From Datisca glomerata (lineage: Eukaryota > Streptophyta > Magnoliopsida > Cucurbitales > Datiscaceae): a DNA stretch of 64,000 bases. The notes below the pieces were generated by a model. It saw nothing but the letters and a program-made list of their open reading frames with translations. It was not told the origin of the DNA and ran no database searches. The position numbers and the translations under genes are program-made. Below, piece after piece: positions 11,204 to 21,095 of the stretch (position 1 is its first letter; every line of letters starts with the position of its first letter). Location: the NCBI GenBank assembly GCA_003255025.1, contig QANY01003844.1, positions 62,001 through 126,000 of the forward strand, in the 5' to 3' direction.

Positions 11204-11543
11204 TAATACAGCCGTATTTTGATAAAAAGATTCAGAGTTACAGGGAAAAGGTAAAATAGACTTGATGAAACAAGAATGAGCTTGAGGACCACCAGAATTG
11301 GGGCCAATCGGTTTGTATAGACCATCTTTAAGAATTCTTTAAAGAAGAAGATTCCACGAAGTTTTGTCCTTCACAAGACAGATACTAGAGTGAAATTCAA
11401 CAAATACATTATTGTCATTGGTTAATTTGGAAATGCTAATAAGATTTTTCTTAATGTCAGGAACAAAAGGAAGAGATTTTTATTTTAAGGGTTGATGTTC
11501 GGGAGGAAGTAAAGCTGAACCTATATGAGATATTTTAAGTGTC

Positions 11544-12460
11544 TTACCATTTCCAATAGCTAACCTCTCTTGCCCATGATACCCCTGAGTTGAATTGAGG
11601 CAAACAATTTTGTTTGCCACCAAAACCACCATTTCTTCCTCCTCTAGAACCTCTCATTCCATTGAAACCCCCTCTAAAATTCAGAGAATAGGACTGACCA
11701 TTCTTCGAGTAATTCTTATTTCCATTGTTCTGTCCATTGAAGAAATTTTTTCCTCTTGTATTCTTCACAATATTAGCACTCATTTTCACCTTCTGTTCAT
11801 TCTCACTTACTTGTCTTTCAATCATGCTTTCTTGACACATGAGCAAGGATTGAACTTCTTCTACAACAAGATTATCATATCTTGATGTAATGTTACATAC
11901 AAATGGGTCATACTCGGGACCCAAGGCATTCACAATGTACATAATTAATTCTTGTTATGATAAAGTTTGTTCTGCAGCTATAAGACTGTCACGAATTCTC
12001 TTTAATTTAGCATAAAATTCAGTGATAGACATAGTACCTTTAGGTACTTTGAAGTGATCCTCTCAACTGGATCATTCAGGCTTTAGATTGATTTATAAAC
12101 TAACAAACTCCAGACTTCTGATGAAGTGTTGTACTGGGTGATTGTACCAAGAACACCCTCTATCATAGAGCCTCTTATCCAACTTAATAGAAGTTGATCT
12201 TTTCTAAGTCATATCTTGTAATCTGGGTTGATCTTTCTTGCATCGATCAATTTCACTGGAATATCTTCTAGATTAAAGACTATCTTCTCTAATTTGTGGC
12301 CATATATTGTTGGTTCAATCTGTGATCTCCATAACACATAATTATTTCGATCTAGCTTAATTGATACTCCACTGTTCAACGAGTTCGGAAAAAATTTTGA
12401 GGAGGCTGCAGAATTGTTCACAGAAATGTTGTTGTTTGCTGTATTCAAATCACTTGCCAT
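11544..12460 (-). pseudogene. copia B gag remnant
   Basis: Starting at the Met at 12460, which follows the PBS-derived reading, the N-terminal gag reads VSIKLDRNNYVLWRSQIEP, the conserved entry of plant copia gag (UBN2 type). It is interrupted near 12209. It resumes at 11942 in a second open piece with YIVNALGPEYDPFVCNI, then a long Asn/Gly/Arg-rich stretch (GGFNGMRGSRGGRNGGFGG) typical of the region before the zinc knuckle, and stops at 11544. The region between 12209 and 11942 carries stops, so the protein cannot be made whole. Confidence 0.8.
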
Positions 12461-12480
12461 GGACGTTTGCCCTTCTTCAA

Positions 12481-12492
12481 GCCTTGATACCA
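12481..12492 (-). promoter_or_regulatory. primer-binding site of copia B
   Basis: On the minus strand TGGTATCAAGGC directly follows the LTR end (TTTCA). The first eight bases match the initiator-Met tRNA 3' end complement, TGGTATCAGAGC, used by most plant copia elements. Confidence 0.75.
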
Positions 12493-12799
12493 TGAAAGCC
12501 TGAAGAAGAATTCAAGAATAATAATTGCATTCAATGACTCAGTATTAGTTTTTATACAACTGAAACAACCAAGCCTGATATAGGCATACTAAGAGAGCTC
12601 GAGAGAGGAAAGAAGGAGATAGGAAAGAAGCAGACGAAGAAGGAAGTTATAAAAGACTAACAACCTCAACTAATAACAGAAAAACAAACCTCAATCTCTC
12701 TTACATACTCAAGTAGTAGAGTTGTGATCTACTGCTTCTAATGCAGTGGTTACTGTACTGAGGTGTTTATGAATGTTTGATGTCTTCATTTCCTTAACA
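12493..12799 (-). repeat. 5' LTR of copia B
   Basis: Minus-strand LTR of about 307 bp starting TGTTAAGGAA and ending GGCTTTCA next to the PBS. Ends are TG...CA. No second copy is present in the window, so its outer end is set only by the TG dinucleotide. Confidence 0.6.
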
Positions 12800-13257
12800 G
12801 AGACAGATTTGAAACATTAAAACAATGTAGCAAAAAGCTAACCTTTTCGCCATTTCTCAGAGAAGGAAGAGACGGAAAAAGGTAATCCTTTGGAGAGAAG
12901 AAAGGGGGTTTGTGACTTTTGTGGTGAAGGCTAAGAGAAAGAGATGGGTGGATTTATGTGTAAGGATGAGAGAGATGGAAGTGGAAAAGTGATCGTTATT
13001 GATTGAGGGAGGTAGGTCGACAAAATAAATGAGAGAAAGAGAGATCCAGCTTTATTACTTCAAGCTGAGAGGACTGTTCAGGTTGATTTAGCAAATGCCT
13101 CTATGGTGGAAAAAAAAGTTTGTTTCTCCCTTAAATAAACGGATTTCGTTTTACTTCTCCCTCCCTAGTCGCCACCTCTCTTCCTTCTCTCTCTCTCTCT
13201 AACAAATTCAGTTGGGAAAGAGGGAATTCATGGGAAAAGCAAGGAATATTAGCTTTC
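12800..13257 (+). promoter_or_regulatory. upstream region of the BOI-like remnant
   Basis: Unique sequence between copia B's LTR and the BOI-like ATG. It contains CCCTTAAATAAACGG near 13130 and a CTCTCTCTCTCTCT tract (13186-13200) of the kind common in plant 5' UTRs. Promoter function is inferred from position only. Confidence 0.35.
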
Positions 13258-13505
13258 ATGGCAGTTCAAGCACAACATATGAATCTTCTCCCTTCTATGT
13301 TAATTAGAAACATGTATTTCTCATTTTCAGTTTTTGCTTAGATTATTGAGAAGAAAAACAATCCATGATTCGTATTTTGATTTTTTTGTTGCAGAGATTT
13401 GATAAAGTGAGTCAAGGGAACGTGGAAAAGCAGAGGAATTATTTATTTTCTTTTCAATTTTCCTTTCTGGCTTTTCAATCCCTATGTCTCTTTCTGAATT
13501 ATTTG

Positions 13506-13812
13506 TGTAGAAATGATGAACCTTTTGGTTCTGATCTTAAAAAGAAAGATGATGAGCCTCTTGGTTCTGATTTCTTATTGAAAATTGCTGGTTGTTTACA
13601 ATGAGTAAGGATGTATATATACATATAACTCTAACGGTTGCCTATGATCTCCTATGATCTCCAACGGATGCCTACTGATGCCTGCAATCATTTTTACCAG
13701 AAATGGTTAGACACCCATTGTGTTTGGTGAAAGCCTCTGTTCTGCTCCCCTCTTTTGCCTATGATGAAAATTTCCTTCTGAGACTGTAACTTTTGCTTCT
13801 CTTTCTTCAACA
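13506..13812 (-). repeat. 3' LTR of copia A
   Basis: Minus-strand LTR TGTTGAAGAA...TTTCTACA, flanked on the internal side by the polypurine tract. Nearly identical to 18119-18426. Confidence 0.93.
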
Positions 13813-13822
13813 CTCTCCCTTA
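13813..13822 (-). promoter_or_regulatory. polypurine tract of copia A
   Basis: The minus strand reads TTAAGGGAGAG immediately before the 3' LTR TGTTGAAG. This is the plus-strand DNA primer site. Confidence 0.85.
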
Positions 13823-13829
13823 AGTTGGG

Positions 13830-14309
13830 TTCATATAGGTTGATCGAGCCCAACTTGTTAAGTATTCTTTGGAGGTTATTTTTGTCGAGGGCTTTGGTGA
13901 AGATCTCGGCTAGCTGGTCTTCACTACGTACAAAAGGAATGGCGATTTCTCCCAACTATACCTTCTATCTTATGAAGTGACAGTCCACTTCAATGTGTTT
14001 GGTTCTCTCGTGGAAAACGGGGTTCATTGCAATATGACGTGCTGCTTGGTTGTCACAGTGCATCTCTATCAGTTTTCTTATCTCGACCTTCATGTCTTGA
14101 AGGAGATGTCTAATCCATGTGAGTTCACTAGCAGTGGAGGCCATGGCTCTGTATTCTGCCTCTGCACTTGACCTTGCTACAACAGTTTGTTTCTTGCTCT
14201 TCCAGGTTACTATAAAGACACAGAAGCCAGTTGTAGATTTTCTATCATAACTGCCTGCCCAGTCTGCATCAGTGTATCCAACTACGGAGTTTGCCCCGGT
14301 TCTCTTCAT
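13830..14309 (-). pseudogene. copia A RNase H domain
   Basis: The minus frame contains GYTDADWAGSYDRKSTTGFC, then SSAEAEYRAMA and HCDNQAARHIAMNP, the catalytic Asp/Glu/Asp set of copia RNase H. It continues to HIEVDCHFIR. Stops then separate it from the C-terminal tail (13955-13830; EDQLAEIFTKALD). The tail normally continues the same frame in this family. Confidence 0.9.
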
Positions 14310-14366
14310 CCATATCCCTTGATCGGGTGTTCCTTTAAGGTATCTGAGTATCCTTTCTGCGGCTGC

Positions 14367-15443
14367 CTAGTGATTTGTGCAGGGTACGTGCATGAATTGA
14401 CTGATAACGCTAACTGCAAAAGTGATATCTGGTCTTGTAACCGTTAGATAAATTAGTTTTCCTACTAGTCTCTGATATTGGCCTATATCAATTATTGGTT
14501 TGCTATCATTAAGTCCTATTTTCATGTTGGTTTCCATTGGTGTGCTAGCAGGTTTTGCCCCTATCATGCATGTTTCTTTTAACAAGTCTAAGATATATTT
14601 TCTTTGAGATAGAAACAATCCCTTTTTCGAGTGAGTTATTTCTATCCCTAGGAAGTACTTTAATTTTCCTAGATCTTTAAAATCAAACTCTCCTTTTAGA
14701 AATTGTTGAACACTCCATATTTCATCGTGGTTATTTCTGGTGATGATAATGTCATCTACGTAGACTAAAATGATGGTGGTGGAGTTGTTCGTGTGTTTGA
14801 CGAACATAGATAAGTCAGCAGAGCTTTTGACAAAGTTAATTTTTAAAAGAGACAAGCTTAATTTTTCATACCATGCACTTGGTGACTGTTTCAGGCCGTA
14901 GATAGCCTTCTTTAATCTACATACCATGGATGGGTACGTTGTTTTCTCGTGTCCTGGAGGAAGGGACATATATACTTCTTCTTCCAGATTTCCTTGTAGG
15001 AATGCATTTTTTACATCCATTTGATATAGTTCCCAGCTGAGGTTGGTGGCAACGGAAAGTAATACTCGAATCGTGTTCATTTTTGCTACTGGAGCAAACG
15101 TTTCCTGGTAATCTACTCCATATGTCTGAGTAAAGCCCTTGGCGACTAGTCGGGCTTTATATCTTTCGATAGTGCCATTGCTGTTGTATTTGGTCTTGTA
15201 GACCCATTTACATCCTACAGGTTTTTTCCCGTTGGGTAGTGGGATTATATCCCAAGTGTCATTCTTTTCCAAGGCTAGAAGTTCTTCATTCATCGCCTTT
15301 CTCCATTTGGGGTCGAGTTGGGCTTCTTGATAGGTTTTTGGCTCAACTGTTTCATCAATTTTGCCCAAGTATGCCCTGTGGATGTTAGAGATTTTATCAT
15401 AAGATAGGAAATTTTGGATAGGGTATAGAACCTGATGGGACAT
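14367..15443 (-). pseudogene. copia A reverse transcriptase domain
   Basis: A 358-codon open stretch. It starts with the linker before RT (WRKAMNEELLALEKNDTWDI, then GCKWVYKTKYNSNGTIERYK), followed by ARLVAKGFTQTYGVDYQETF. MDVKNAFLQGNLEEEVYM carries the first catalytic Asp and LVYVDDIII the YVDD box. KKAIYGLKQSPSAWY is intact. The frame ends at a TAG just after the RT-RNase H connection (FMHVPCTNH), where copia proteins normally continue. RT itself looks undamaged. Confidence 0.95.
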
Positions 15444-15639
15444 GTAGTCTTTTAATCTTGCTGGGAGTTGAGTTTGCCTTGTTGACCTTCTTACGATTAC
15501 TGCTTCATCAGTGACAGCTGCCTCATCAGTTGCTCCCCCTGAGGTAGTTGTCTCAGGCGCGGTTGATGCAGTATCATGTTCCTGTCTTATGATATCGGAG
15601 GAAATAATACGGTTAGCTAGCGAAAACGTTTGGTAGTGG

Positions 15640-16480
15640 TTATGGTTGTCGGGGTCCTTTGGGTTATAGGATTCTAGTTCTAAAAATCGTACATCGCACG
15701 AGATGTAGAGTTTATGGTTTATTGGGTCGTAGCATTTTTACCCTTTTTTCTCAGCGGAATACCGCAAAATAGGGTTTTGACTGAGGTTTTGTCCAATTTA
15801 TCAAGTCTTGGAATGTGTACGAAGCATGTACATCTGAATACTCGTATGTGATCAGGGTTAATTTTCCTACCCTTGAGAATTTCAAGAGGGCTTTTCAGGT
15901 GCAATTTTACACTGGGTAATCGATTGATGAGGTAGGTTGCTGTGAGTATAGCATCGGATCAGTATCTTTTGGGTACGTTGTTTTGGAGGAGGAGAGACCT
16001 AGGCATTTCAAGAAGGTGTCAGTTTTTGCGTTCTGAGACACCATTTTGTTGTGAGGTGTGGATACATGTGGTTTGATGTTATATACCCTTTTGTTTAAAA
16101 AACTCAAAAAAGGTGGTGTTAGTATACTCGGTTCCATTGTCAGACTTAAAGATTTTTATGGTTGTTTCAAATTGAGTTTCAACTAAATTGTTGAACTCTT
16201 GAAAAAGACTAAAGACTTCATTTTTTGATTTCAAAAGATATAACCATGTGGTGCGAGAGAAATCATCAATAAATGTAACAAAATATTTGAATTTATTATA
16301 TGAATCAACTGGGGCGGGTCCCCAAATATCAGAATGAATTAATTCAAAACATCGTTTTGTCGTACTACTAGATAGTGAAAAGGGTAACCTGGTTTGTTTT
16401 GAGAGTTTGCAGACTGAGCAACCGCTAGAGTCTGAATTACAACCAAGTAATTTGTTTAGGATTTTGTCGGAGGGATGACC
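15640..16480 (-). pseudogene. copia A integrase domain
   Basis: Starts with the GAG-pre-integrase piece HWRFGHPSDKILN and CSVCKLSKQ, an HHCC zinc-binding set. Next comes FELIHSDIWGP (first Asp), FVTFIDDFSRTTWLYLLKSK, then FKSDNGTEY (second Asp) and the HTSQQNGVSERKN region (Glu). Stops fall after FFKQKGI and after SERKN. The C-terminal part (15904-15719) reads LKSPLEILKGRKINPDHIRV. The DDE residues can all be found but not in one frame. Confidence 0.9.
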
Positions 16481-16498
16481 GAATCTCCAATGTAATAT

Positions 16499-17107
16499 TT
16501 AGTCTTTTTGTACTGTACTGGAGGTGGAAAGGCATGTTTTGTCGGTATCTTCTAAGTAGTATAGACCGTTTCTAAATTTCCCTTCACCAATCTTCCTCCC
16601 GGTGATTCGATCCTGAAAAATTACTTTGTCAGGTGAAAAAGTAACATTGCAGTTTAAGTCGTTGGTTATTTTACTGATGGATAGGAGATTGGAGTTAAAA
16701 TTGGGTAGACAAAGTACGTTGTTAATGGTTTTTGTGAAGAGTGTAGTGGACCATATACCAAAAATTGGAACTTTATTTCCATTGGCTACCGTCACGTGTT
16801 GTGGTTTTTCTAATTTAGTGAGACTGTGTAGATTTTTTGTGTTATGAGTCATGTGGTCAGAGGCACCAGAGTCTATTATCCAGTATTCTAAGTTATGACA
16901 AAAATTTGCAGATTTAGAAAAATAATTGACAGTATTGCAAATGGATGAACCTGAGGTATCGCGCAAAAATTCTTCGAATTGTTTGAGCAGTGTAGCCATC
17001 TGTGCGTTGTTGTCTGTGTGTGGATCTGCTCTAATAGATCCGGATCTGTCCATTTCCTCCATTCGGTCGGGTCGATACCCATTACCCGAACCGGGTCCGT
17101 CTGTCAT
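16499..17107 (-). pseudogene. copia A aspartic protease and linker
   Basis: An open minus frame with WIIDSGASDHMTHN (catalytic DSGA), then VTVANGNKVPIFGIW and LPNFNSNLLSISKITNDLNC, the usual copia protease to pre-integrase run, ending GRKIGEGKFRNGLYYLED. Its N-terminal portion comes from the gag-protease spacer. Confidence 0.92.
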
Positions 17108-17279
17108 GTGTGCTCTGCAGTCTCGGTCGGGTCGCGACCCGTGACCCGCTCTGCTGAAGCCCTAGGTATAAAAGGGAAATGTCTTCGCGGAGCCCCCTCG
17201 CTCGTCACTCTTTGCGCAGCTCCCTCGCTCGTCATTCCCGTGCTCCTTCTGGAACTTTCTCTTATTCTACCGGAGATGA

Positions 17280-18075
17280 GGGTGCAGGTTCCAGGACCGG
17301 TCGTGGGTGTGCCCTTCCTTTCTGCAGTGGCTGCATTTCACCGGCTCGCCTGGCTGTCCGCGGTGCCTTCCCCTTCCCTAGGGTTAGGGTTTCGGAGGGA
17401 GCCGTAGGTCGCCATGGCTAGTGCCTCCACCTTGTCATCTCTGGTATTCATCACTCGTCGCCTGGTTTCTTCTCTTTGAACCATGGGTGAGACCGTGGCA
17501 AAAGTTGGCTTCTCTGTTGACATCAAGATCTGAGCCCGGAATGTTTCGTAGCTTGAGTCGAGAGCCGTCAAGAAATGGAACACCATATCCTGCTCAGCCC
17601 GCTCTTGGAGTTCCTTCAGGTCAGTGGTCATCGGTCTCAGGGTTTCAAGTTCTTTGAACTTAGATTTTAAAAACCCGGTTAACTCTGGTACTGATCTGTC
17701 CCCCTGTTTTGCTTGGGAGATCTCTCGTTTAAGTTCAAAGACTTGCGCGAAATTGTTTTGTTCACAATAGTTGCTCCGGATTTCTTCCCAGAGTTCCTGT
17801 CCTGTTTCACAAAAATAAAAGATTTCACTGAGTTTTTGGTCTATTGAATTAGTTATCCAGGTCATTACCTGGTTGTCCATGATGTCTCATTCCTCTGAGT
17901 TTCGGTCTGGTCTTGGCTTACTGTCAACCACAAAACCCAGTCTGCCTCTTCCTTTTAGGCTCACCCGAACCGCCCTGGCCCACGGTATGTAGTTGTGGCC
18001 AGTGAGCAGGATGGAGGTCAGTCTGGGATTGGTGTCATGGTGGTGAAGCTGGCCGGAGGTTGATCGTTCTGCCAT
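17280..18075 (-). pseudogene. copia A gag, one in-frame TGA and one frameshift
   Basis: Starts at MAERSTSGQL with LLTGHNYIPWARAVRVSLKG, then stops at a TGA (17887-17889). The same frame continues at MDNQVMTWITNSIDQKLSEI through ELWEEIRSNY and FELKREISQAKQGD to 17338. A frame change then leads to a zinc knuckle reading CSHCRKEGHTHDRSW, in which the last Cys of CX2CX4HX4C is Ser. One nonsense codon, one frameshift and a lost zinc ligand make it non-functional. Confidence 0.9.
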
Positions 18076-18106
18076 ACTGTTGTATGTGTTGGTTCTCAGA
18101 ATCACT

Positions 18107-18118
18107 GCTCTGATACCA
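18107..18118 (-). promoter_or_regulatory. primer-binding site of copia A
   Basis: The minus strand reads TGGTATCAGAGC directly after the 5' LTR end CTACA. This is a 12-base match to the initiator-Met tRNA complement. Confidence 0.95.
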
Positions 18119-18426
18119 TGTAGAAATGATGAACCTTTTGGTTCTGATCTTAAAAAGAAAGATGATGAGCCTTTTGGTTCTGATTTCTTATTGAAAATTG
18201 CTGGTTGTTTACAATGAGTAAGGATGTATATATACATATAACTCTAACAGTTGCCTATTATCTCCTATGATCTCCAACGGATGCCTACTGATGCCTGTAA
18301 TCATTTTTTACCAGAAATGGTTAGACACCCACTGTGTTTGGTGAAAGCCTCTGCTCTGCTTCCCTCTTTTGCCTATGATGAAGATTTCCTTCTAAGGCTG
18401 TAACTTTTGCTTCTCTTTCTTCAACA
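18119..18426 (-). repeat. 5' LTR of copia A
   Basis: 308 bp with TG/CA ends, the promoter-side LTR of the minus-strand element. It has a TATATATACATATAA stretch around 18226-18240 that may contain the TATA on the complementary strand. Confidence 0.93.
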
Positions 18427-18807
18427 GTTTGATTAGTGGATGTTTTTTAAATGGAGAGAAAAATTCAAACAAGTTTATTATTTGGTAAAAAAACAAGCTT
18501 ATTAAGTGCATATTTTAATTTAACTTACTGCATATTTTATTATTTAGTCAAAAAAAAATTATTCATTTCTCTCATGCTGTTAATTTCATGTGCGAAGATG
18601 GAAGCGGAAGCGAGAAACATGAGGCAATCAAGAGTGTCAATAGGAGAAATCCAGGAAATAATGATAAAGAACCTGAAGGAAAAGGACGAAGAGATTGAGA
18701 AAATGGGAAGGCTGAAAACACAGAAAGAAGAAGATGGAAGAGGGAAGGAGGGGTATTTTTTTATTTAAATTTTTTTCATTAGTTTTAATCTTTTAATCTA
18801 AGAGAAG

Positions 18808-19314
18808 GATATTTTTAGGGGTGTGTAAGTGTTCCAAAAAATCGTCTCGTCCCAAACTGAGCGAGACGGGATTGATTTTTTGTTTTAGTCGAGATGGGAC
18901 GGGATGAAAAAGTTTTGTCCCATGCGGTACGGGAGAGGACACAGGACAAAAGTCTTTGTCCTGACTTTGTCCCGTCCCGATATATACATAGACATAATAT
19001 ATTTTTAATTTTCAGCCTTAATTCTTTTAATCTTTAACCTATAATTGATTTCTAATTTTTAAAATTTTGTCTAAATCTCTAAAAAACTCGAAAAAAGCAC
19101 AAAATTCAAAAAAAATATCAAATTCAACCTAGAATTAGTAAAAAACAGCAAAAATATGCAGAAAAAAATGGAGAAAAACCCATCCCGGCCATTGTCTCGT
19201 CTCGTTCGGGATTTCTCCTCTATACAGGACGAGACACAAAAAAATTGTCCCGTCCTGATCGGGATGGGACAAAAAGTCCTAAAATCCTTCCCCTGCACAC
19301 CCCGAGATATTTTT
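18808..19314. mobile_element. hAT-like MITE with target duplication
   Basis: A 489-bp element (18817-19305) between two copies of GATATTTTT (18808-18816 and 19306-19314). Its ends read AGGGGTGTGTAAG on the left and, on the complement, TCGGGGTGTGCAGG on the right. Internally, GTCTCGTCC / GGGACGGGA words occur in opposite orientations near both ends, giving long imperfect foldback arms. An 8-9 bp duplication with a GGGGTGTG terminus fits the hAT superfamily. No transposase frame is present. Confidence 0.75.
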
Positions 19315-19431
19315 GTAATTTTCTCAAACTATGAGATATAAAAAAACATGAAGAAAAAAATTAGATATATAATTTATATTCTGATGAAAGTAGAAGAGTT
19401 TGTTTTTCATTTTAATCTTGTTTATTTGTAA

Positions 19432-19612
19432 GCGGATGAAAAAACCCAGTTTCTATAGAATTCTTCATCTAATATATTATTATTAGAAGGTAAGAGTCTT
19501 TTTTTCAAATTGCTTTTGCTTTGGCGGCTGTATGTTAAGACAACCAAACCCCTTTCACAAAGTGGATTTTATCGCGTGTTACTCACACACAATGTACTAC
19601 CATATACCAAAC
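19432..19612. repeat. uninterrupted copy of the duplicated flank
   Basis: Matches 9443-9510 and 11070-11203 in order and orientation (TATAGAATTCTTCATCTAAT; CTTTGGCGGCTGTATG; AAACCCCTTTCACAAAGT). It brackets the BOI-like and copia A/B block from the right. Confidence 0.6.
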
Positions 19613-20297
19613 ATCAATTTGTTGGTTATCATTTGGCCCATGACCAAATCCAATAACCCAATAACTAGGCTCAATGCTTTCTTGGGTCAAAATTCACTTT
19701 GTGGGTCAAACTCACTTTAAAAATAAAAATAAAAAATAGTTAAGGTTGAAAAAAATAAAAAATAAATTTGACACCAGATAATGGACCCGCACGTCTAACG
19801 AAATTAAGTGTAATGTTCAAAAAATTTTATAATATAAATTGTATGTATAAATATTTATGCGGTATAATTTATATATATACGATATATATTATATAAATTT
19901 TTTACGACTGGAGCAGTTTTCTGCGGATGGCATTGTAATTTTTTTCGCCAAGTGATTTTTTTTATTTTGGGGTGCATGCAGTGTCTCTTTTTTTTTATAT
20001 TTTTTTATACTTGTGGATATGTTTTATGATTTTTTTCAACATGACTATTTGTTATCATTACCTATGTCTCCTCCAATAGAAGGGATGACCCAACATACTA
20101 TACCATTGAGATATGAGGATCAACCACAAAAGGTAGGCTTTTTAAAAGCTCTCTAGCCTTCTCTTCTAGCCTTCTCTACTTTGTACCACACTCGACTAAC
20201 TTGATTGTTGGAGTGTGATGGACTAGTCACTACCCTTGTGTTAAGTAGAATCTCTTATGATCTCACTTTCTTTGTGTTATATGCTTGTCGAGAAGCG
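19613..20297. other. AT-rich spacer, no gene
   Basis: Contains a short AT-only stretch (about 19830-19900) and no motif I recognise. Confidence 0.5.
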
Positions 20298-20492
20298 AAA
20301 AATTTCTAGTACTCGATGGAATACCGTGTGCTCAGTACTCCTCCACATGATTTTTTGACATGTGTTTTGTTTCATTTTAATTTTAATTAATTGATGAGAT
20401 AAATGATGTGTTGGATAAATTATACACATGTCAAAAAAATATCTGGAGGAGTACTGAGCATTCGATATTCTAGAGAGTATTAGAAATTTTTT
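20298..20492. mobile_element. MITE with ~68-bp terminal inverted repeats
   Basis: The left arm (20298-20365; AAAAATTTCTAGTACTCGAT to TTTTTTGACATGTGT) is the reverse complement, with few mismatches, of the right arm (20424-20492). CTCAGTACTCCTCCA is exact in both. The 58-bp centre is AT-rich. No convincing target duplication was seen. It lies about 600 bp upstream of the DUF1262 start. Confidence 0.8.
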
Positions 20493-20819
20493 CGTCGTAT
20501 AGCAAGTAGTGGAATATTTGACATAGATTTTATGTATCTATTATTTCAAAAGAAAAATGCTATATAACTATAATTCTCATCATTATTATAAGATGACAGT
20601 ATATAAATAATCTTACATTACATGTGACACATCAATAAATATGAAACACTATTTTTTTAATGAAGACGTTAGTATGTGATCGCGATCACATGGAACGTGA
20701 TTGCCAACTAATGGTGGTATTACTTATGAGCACTTTGATTGCATTTGCTCGTTTAATGAAATGGTGTAAGGCAAGTAAAGCTTATCCATGACTATTCTAA
20801 ACCCACGTTTTTTTCTTTC

Positions 20820-21095
20820 TTTGTTTGGTCAAATACGTGTTGATTAGAATAATAAGGGTGAAACATCGATTCAGTATCATTGACATAAGCCCGCATGTCA
20901 TATTTGATCGTATTGTTCGGATACACACAAGTCAAACCGTATAATATTCAAACTAATATTCTAGTGGACAAATTCTATATACGTGGCGCATTTTCTTTAA
21001 AAGCCTCATCCTTTGGATCTCTCAGTATTTGGTAGATATATTGAAACAACAGACAGAGAGAGACACGGAGAGACAGAGAGAGAGAGAGGTGAAAA
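20820..21095 (+). promoter_or_regulatory. promoter and 5' UTR of the DUF1262 gene
   Basis: TATATA at 20976-20981 runs into ACGTGGC, a G-box-like element, at 20981-20987. W-box cores lie at 20827-20832 (GGTCAA, reverse), 20880-20884 (TTGAC) and 20931-20935 (GTCAA, reverse). An AG-rich tract (21051-21089) ends six bases before the ATG and is a common plant leader feature. Several DUF1262 genes of Arabidopsis are pathogen- and salicylate-responsive, which fits W-boxes. Regulation here is inferred. Confidence 0.5.

Larger units (their letters stand above)
11225..12799 (-). mobile_element. truncated Ty1/copia element B
   Basis: Minus-strand element with 5' LTR (12493-12799), primer-binding site (12481-12492), gag and the beginning of pol. 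It is cut off near 11225 after the protease and pre-integrase part. About 11470-11390 reads VPDIKKNLISISKLTNDN then VFVEFHSS, a copia pre-integrase signature. RT, RNase H, integrase and 3' LTR are missing. Its right end lies about 460 bp upstream of the BOI-like start codon. Confidence 0.8.
13506..18426 (-). mobile_element. complete Ty1/copia element A, coding-defective
   Basis: A 4,921-bp element with matching ~307-bp LTRs (13506-13812 and 18119-18426), PBS, polypurine tract and the order gag, protease, integrase, RT, RNase H on the minus strand. Flanks read ATTTG on the left and GTTTG on the right, a 5-bp target duplication with one change. The LTRs differ at about a dozen positions, so insertion is fairly recent compared with the other elements here. 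Stops occur in gag (17887-17889), in integrase, after RT and in RNase H. It lies antisense inside the BOI-like gene. Confidence 0.93.
13258..18770 (+). pseudogene. BOI-related E3 ubiquitin ligase gene, broken by copia A and truncated
   Basis: At 13258 an ATG opens MAVQAQHMNLLPSMLIRN, the characteristic N-terminus of plant BOI-related (S-RNase-binding-protein type) RING ligases, and reaches a plausible exon end near 13312 before an in-frame stop. An acceptor-like TTTTTTTGTTGCAG ends at about 13394. Copia A is inserted after 13505. Beyond it, 18598-18730 reads a coiled-coil exon with RQSRVS, then EIQEIM, then LKEKDEEIEKMGRL, which fits the helical region preceding the RING in this family. The C-terminal RING cysteines are absent: the sequence decays into Glu/Lys-rich readings and then meets a MITE. 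A CT-rich leader (about 13185-13230) precedes the ATG. BOI proteins regulate cell death and gibberellin/stress responses, but this copy cannot encode a ligase. Confidence 0.6.

Noticed and set aside
16979..17657. Three overlapping plus-strand frames of 78-142 codons
   Set aside because: They are antisense shadows of the copia A gag and spacer, whose minus-strand frame has clear family motifs.
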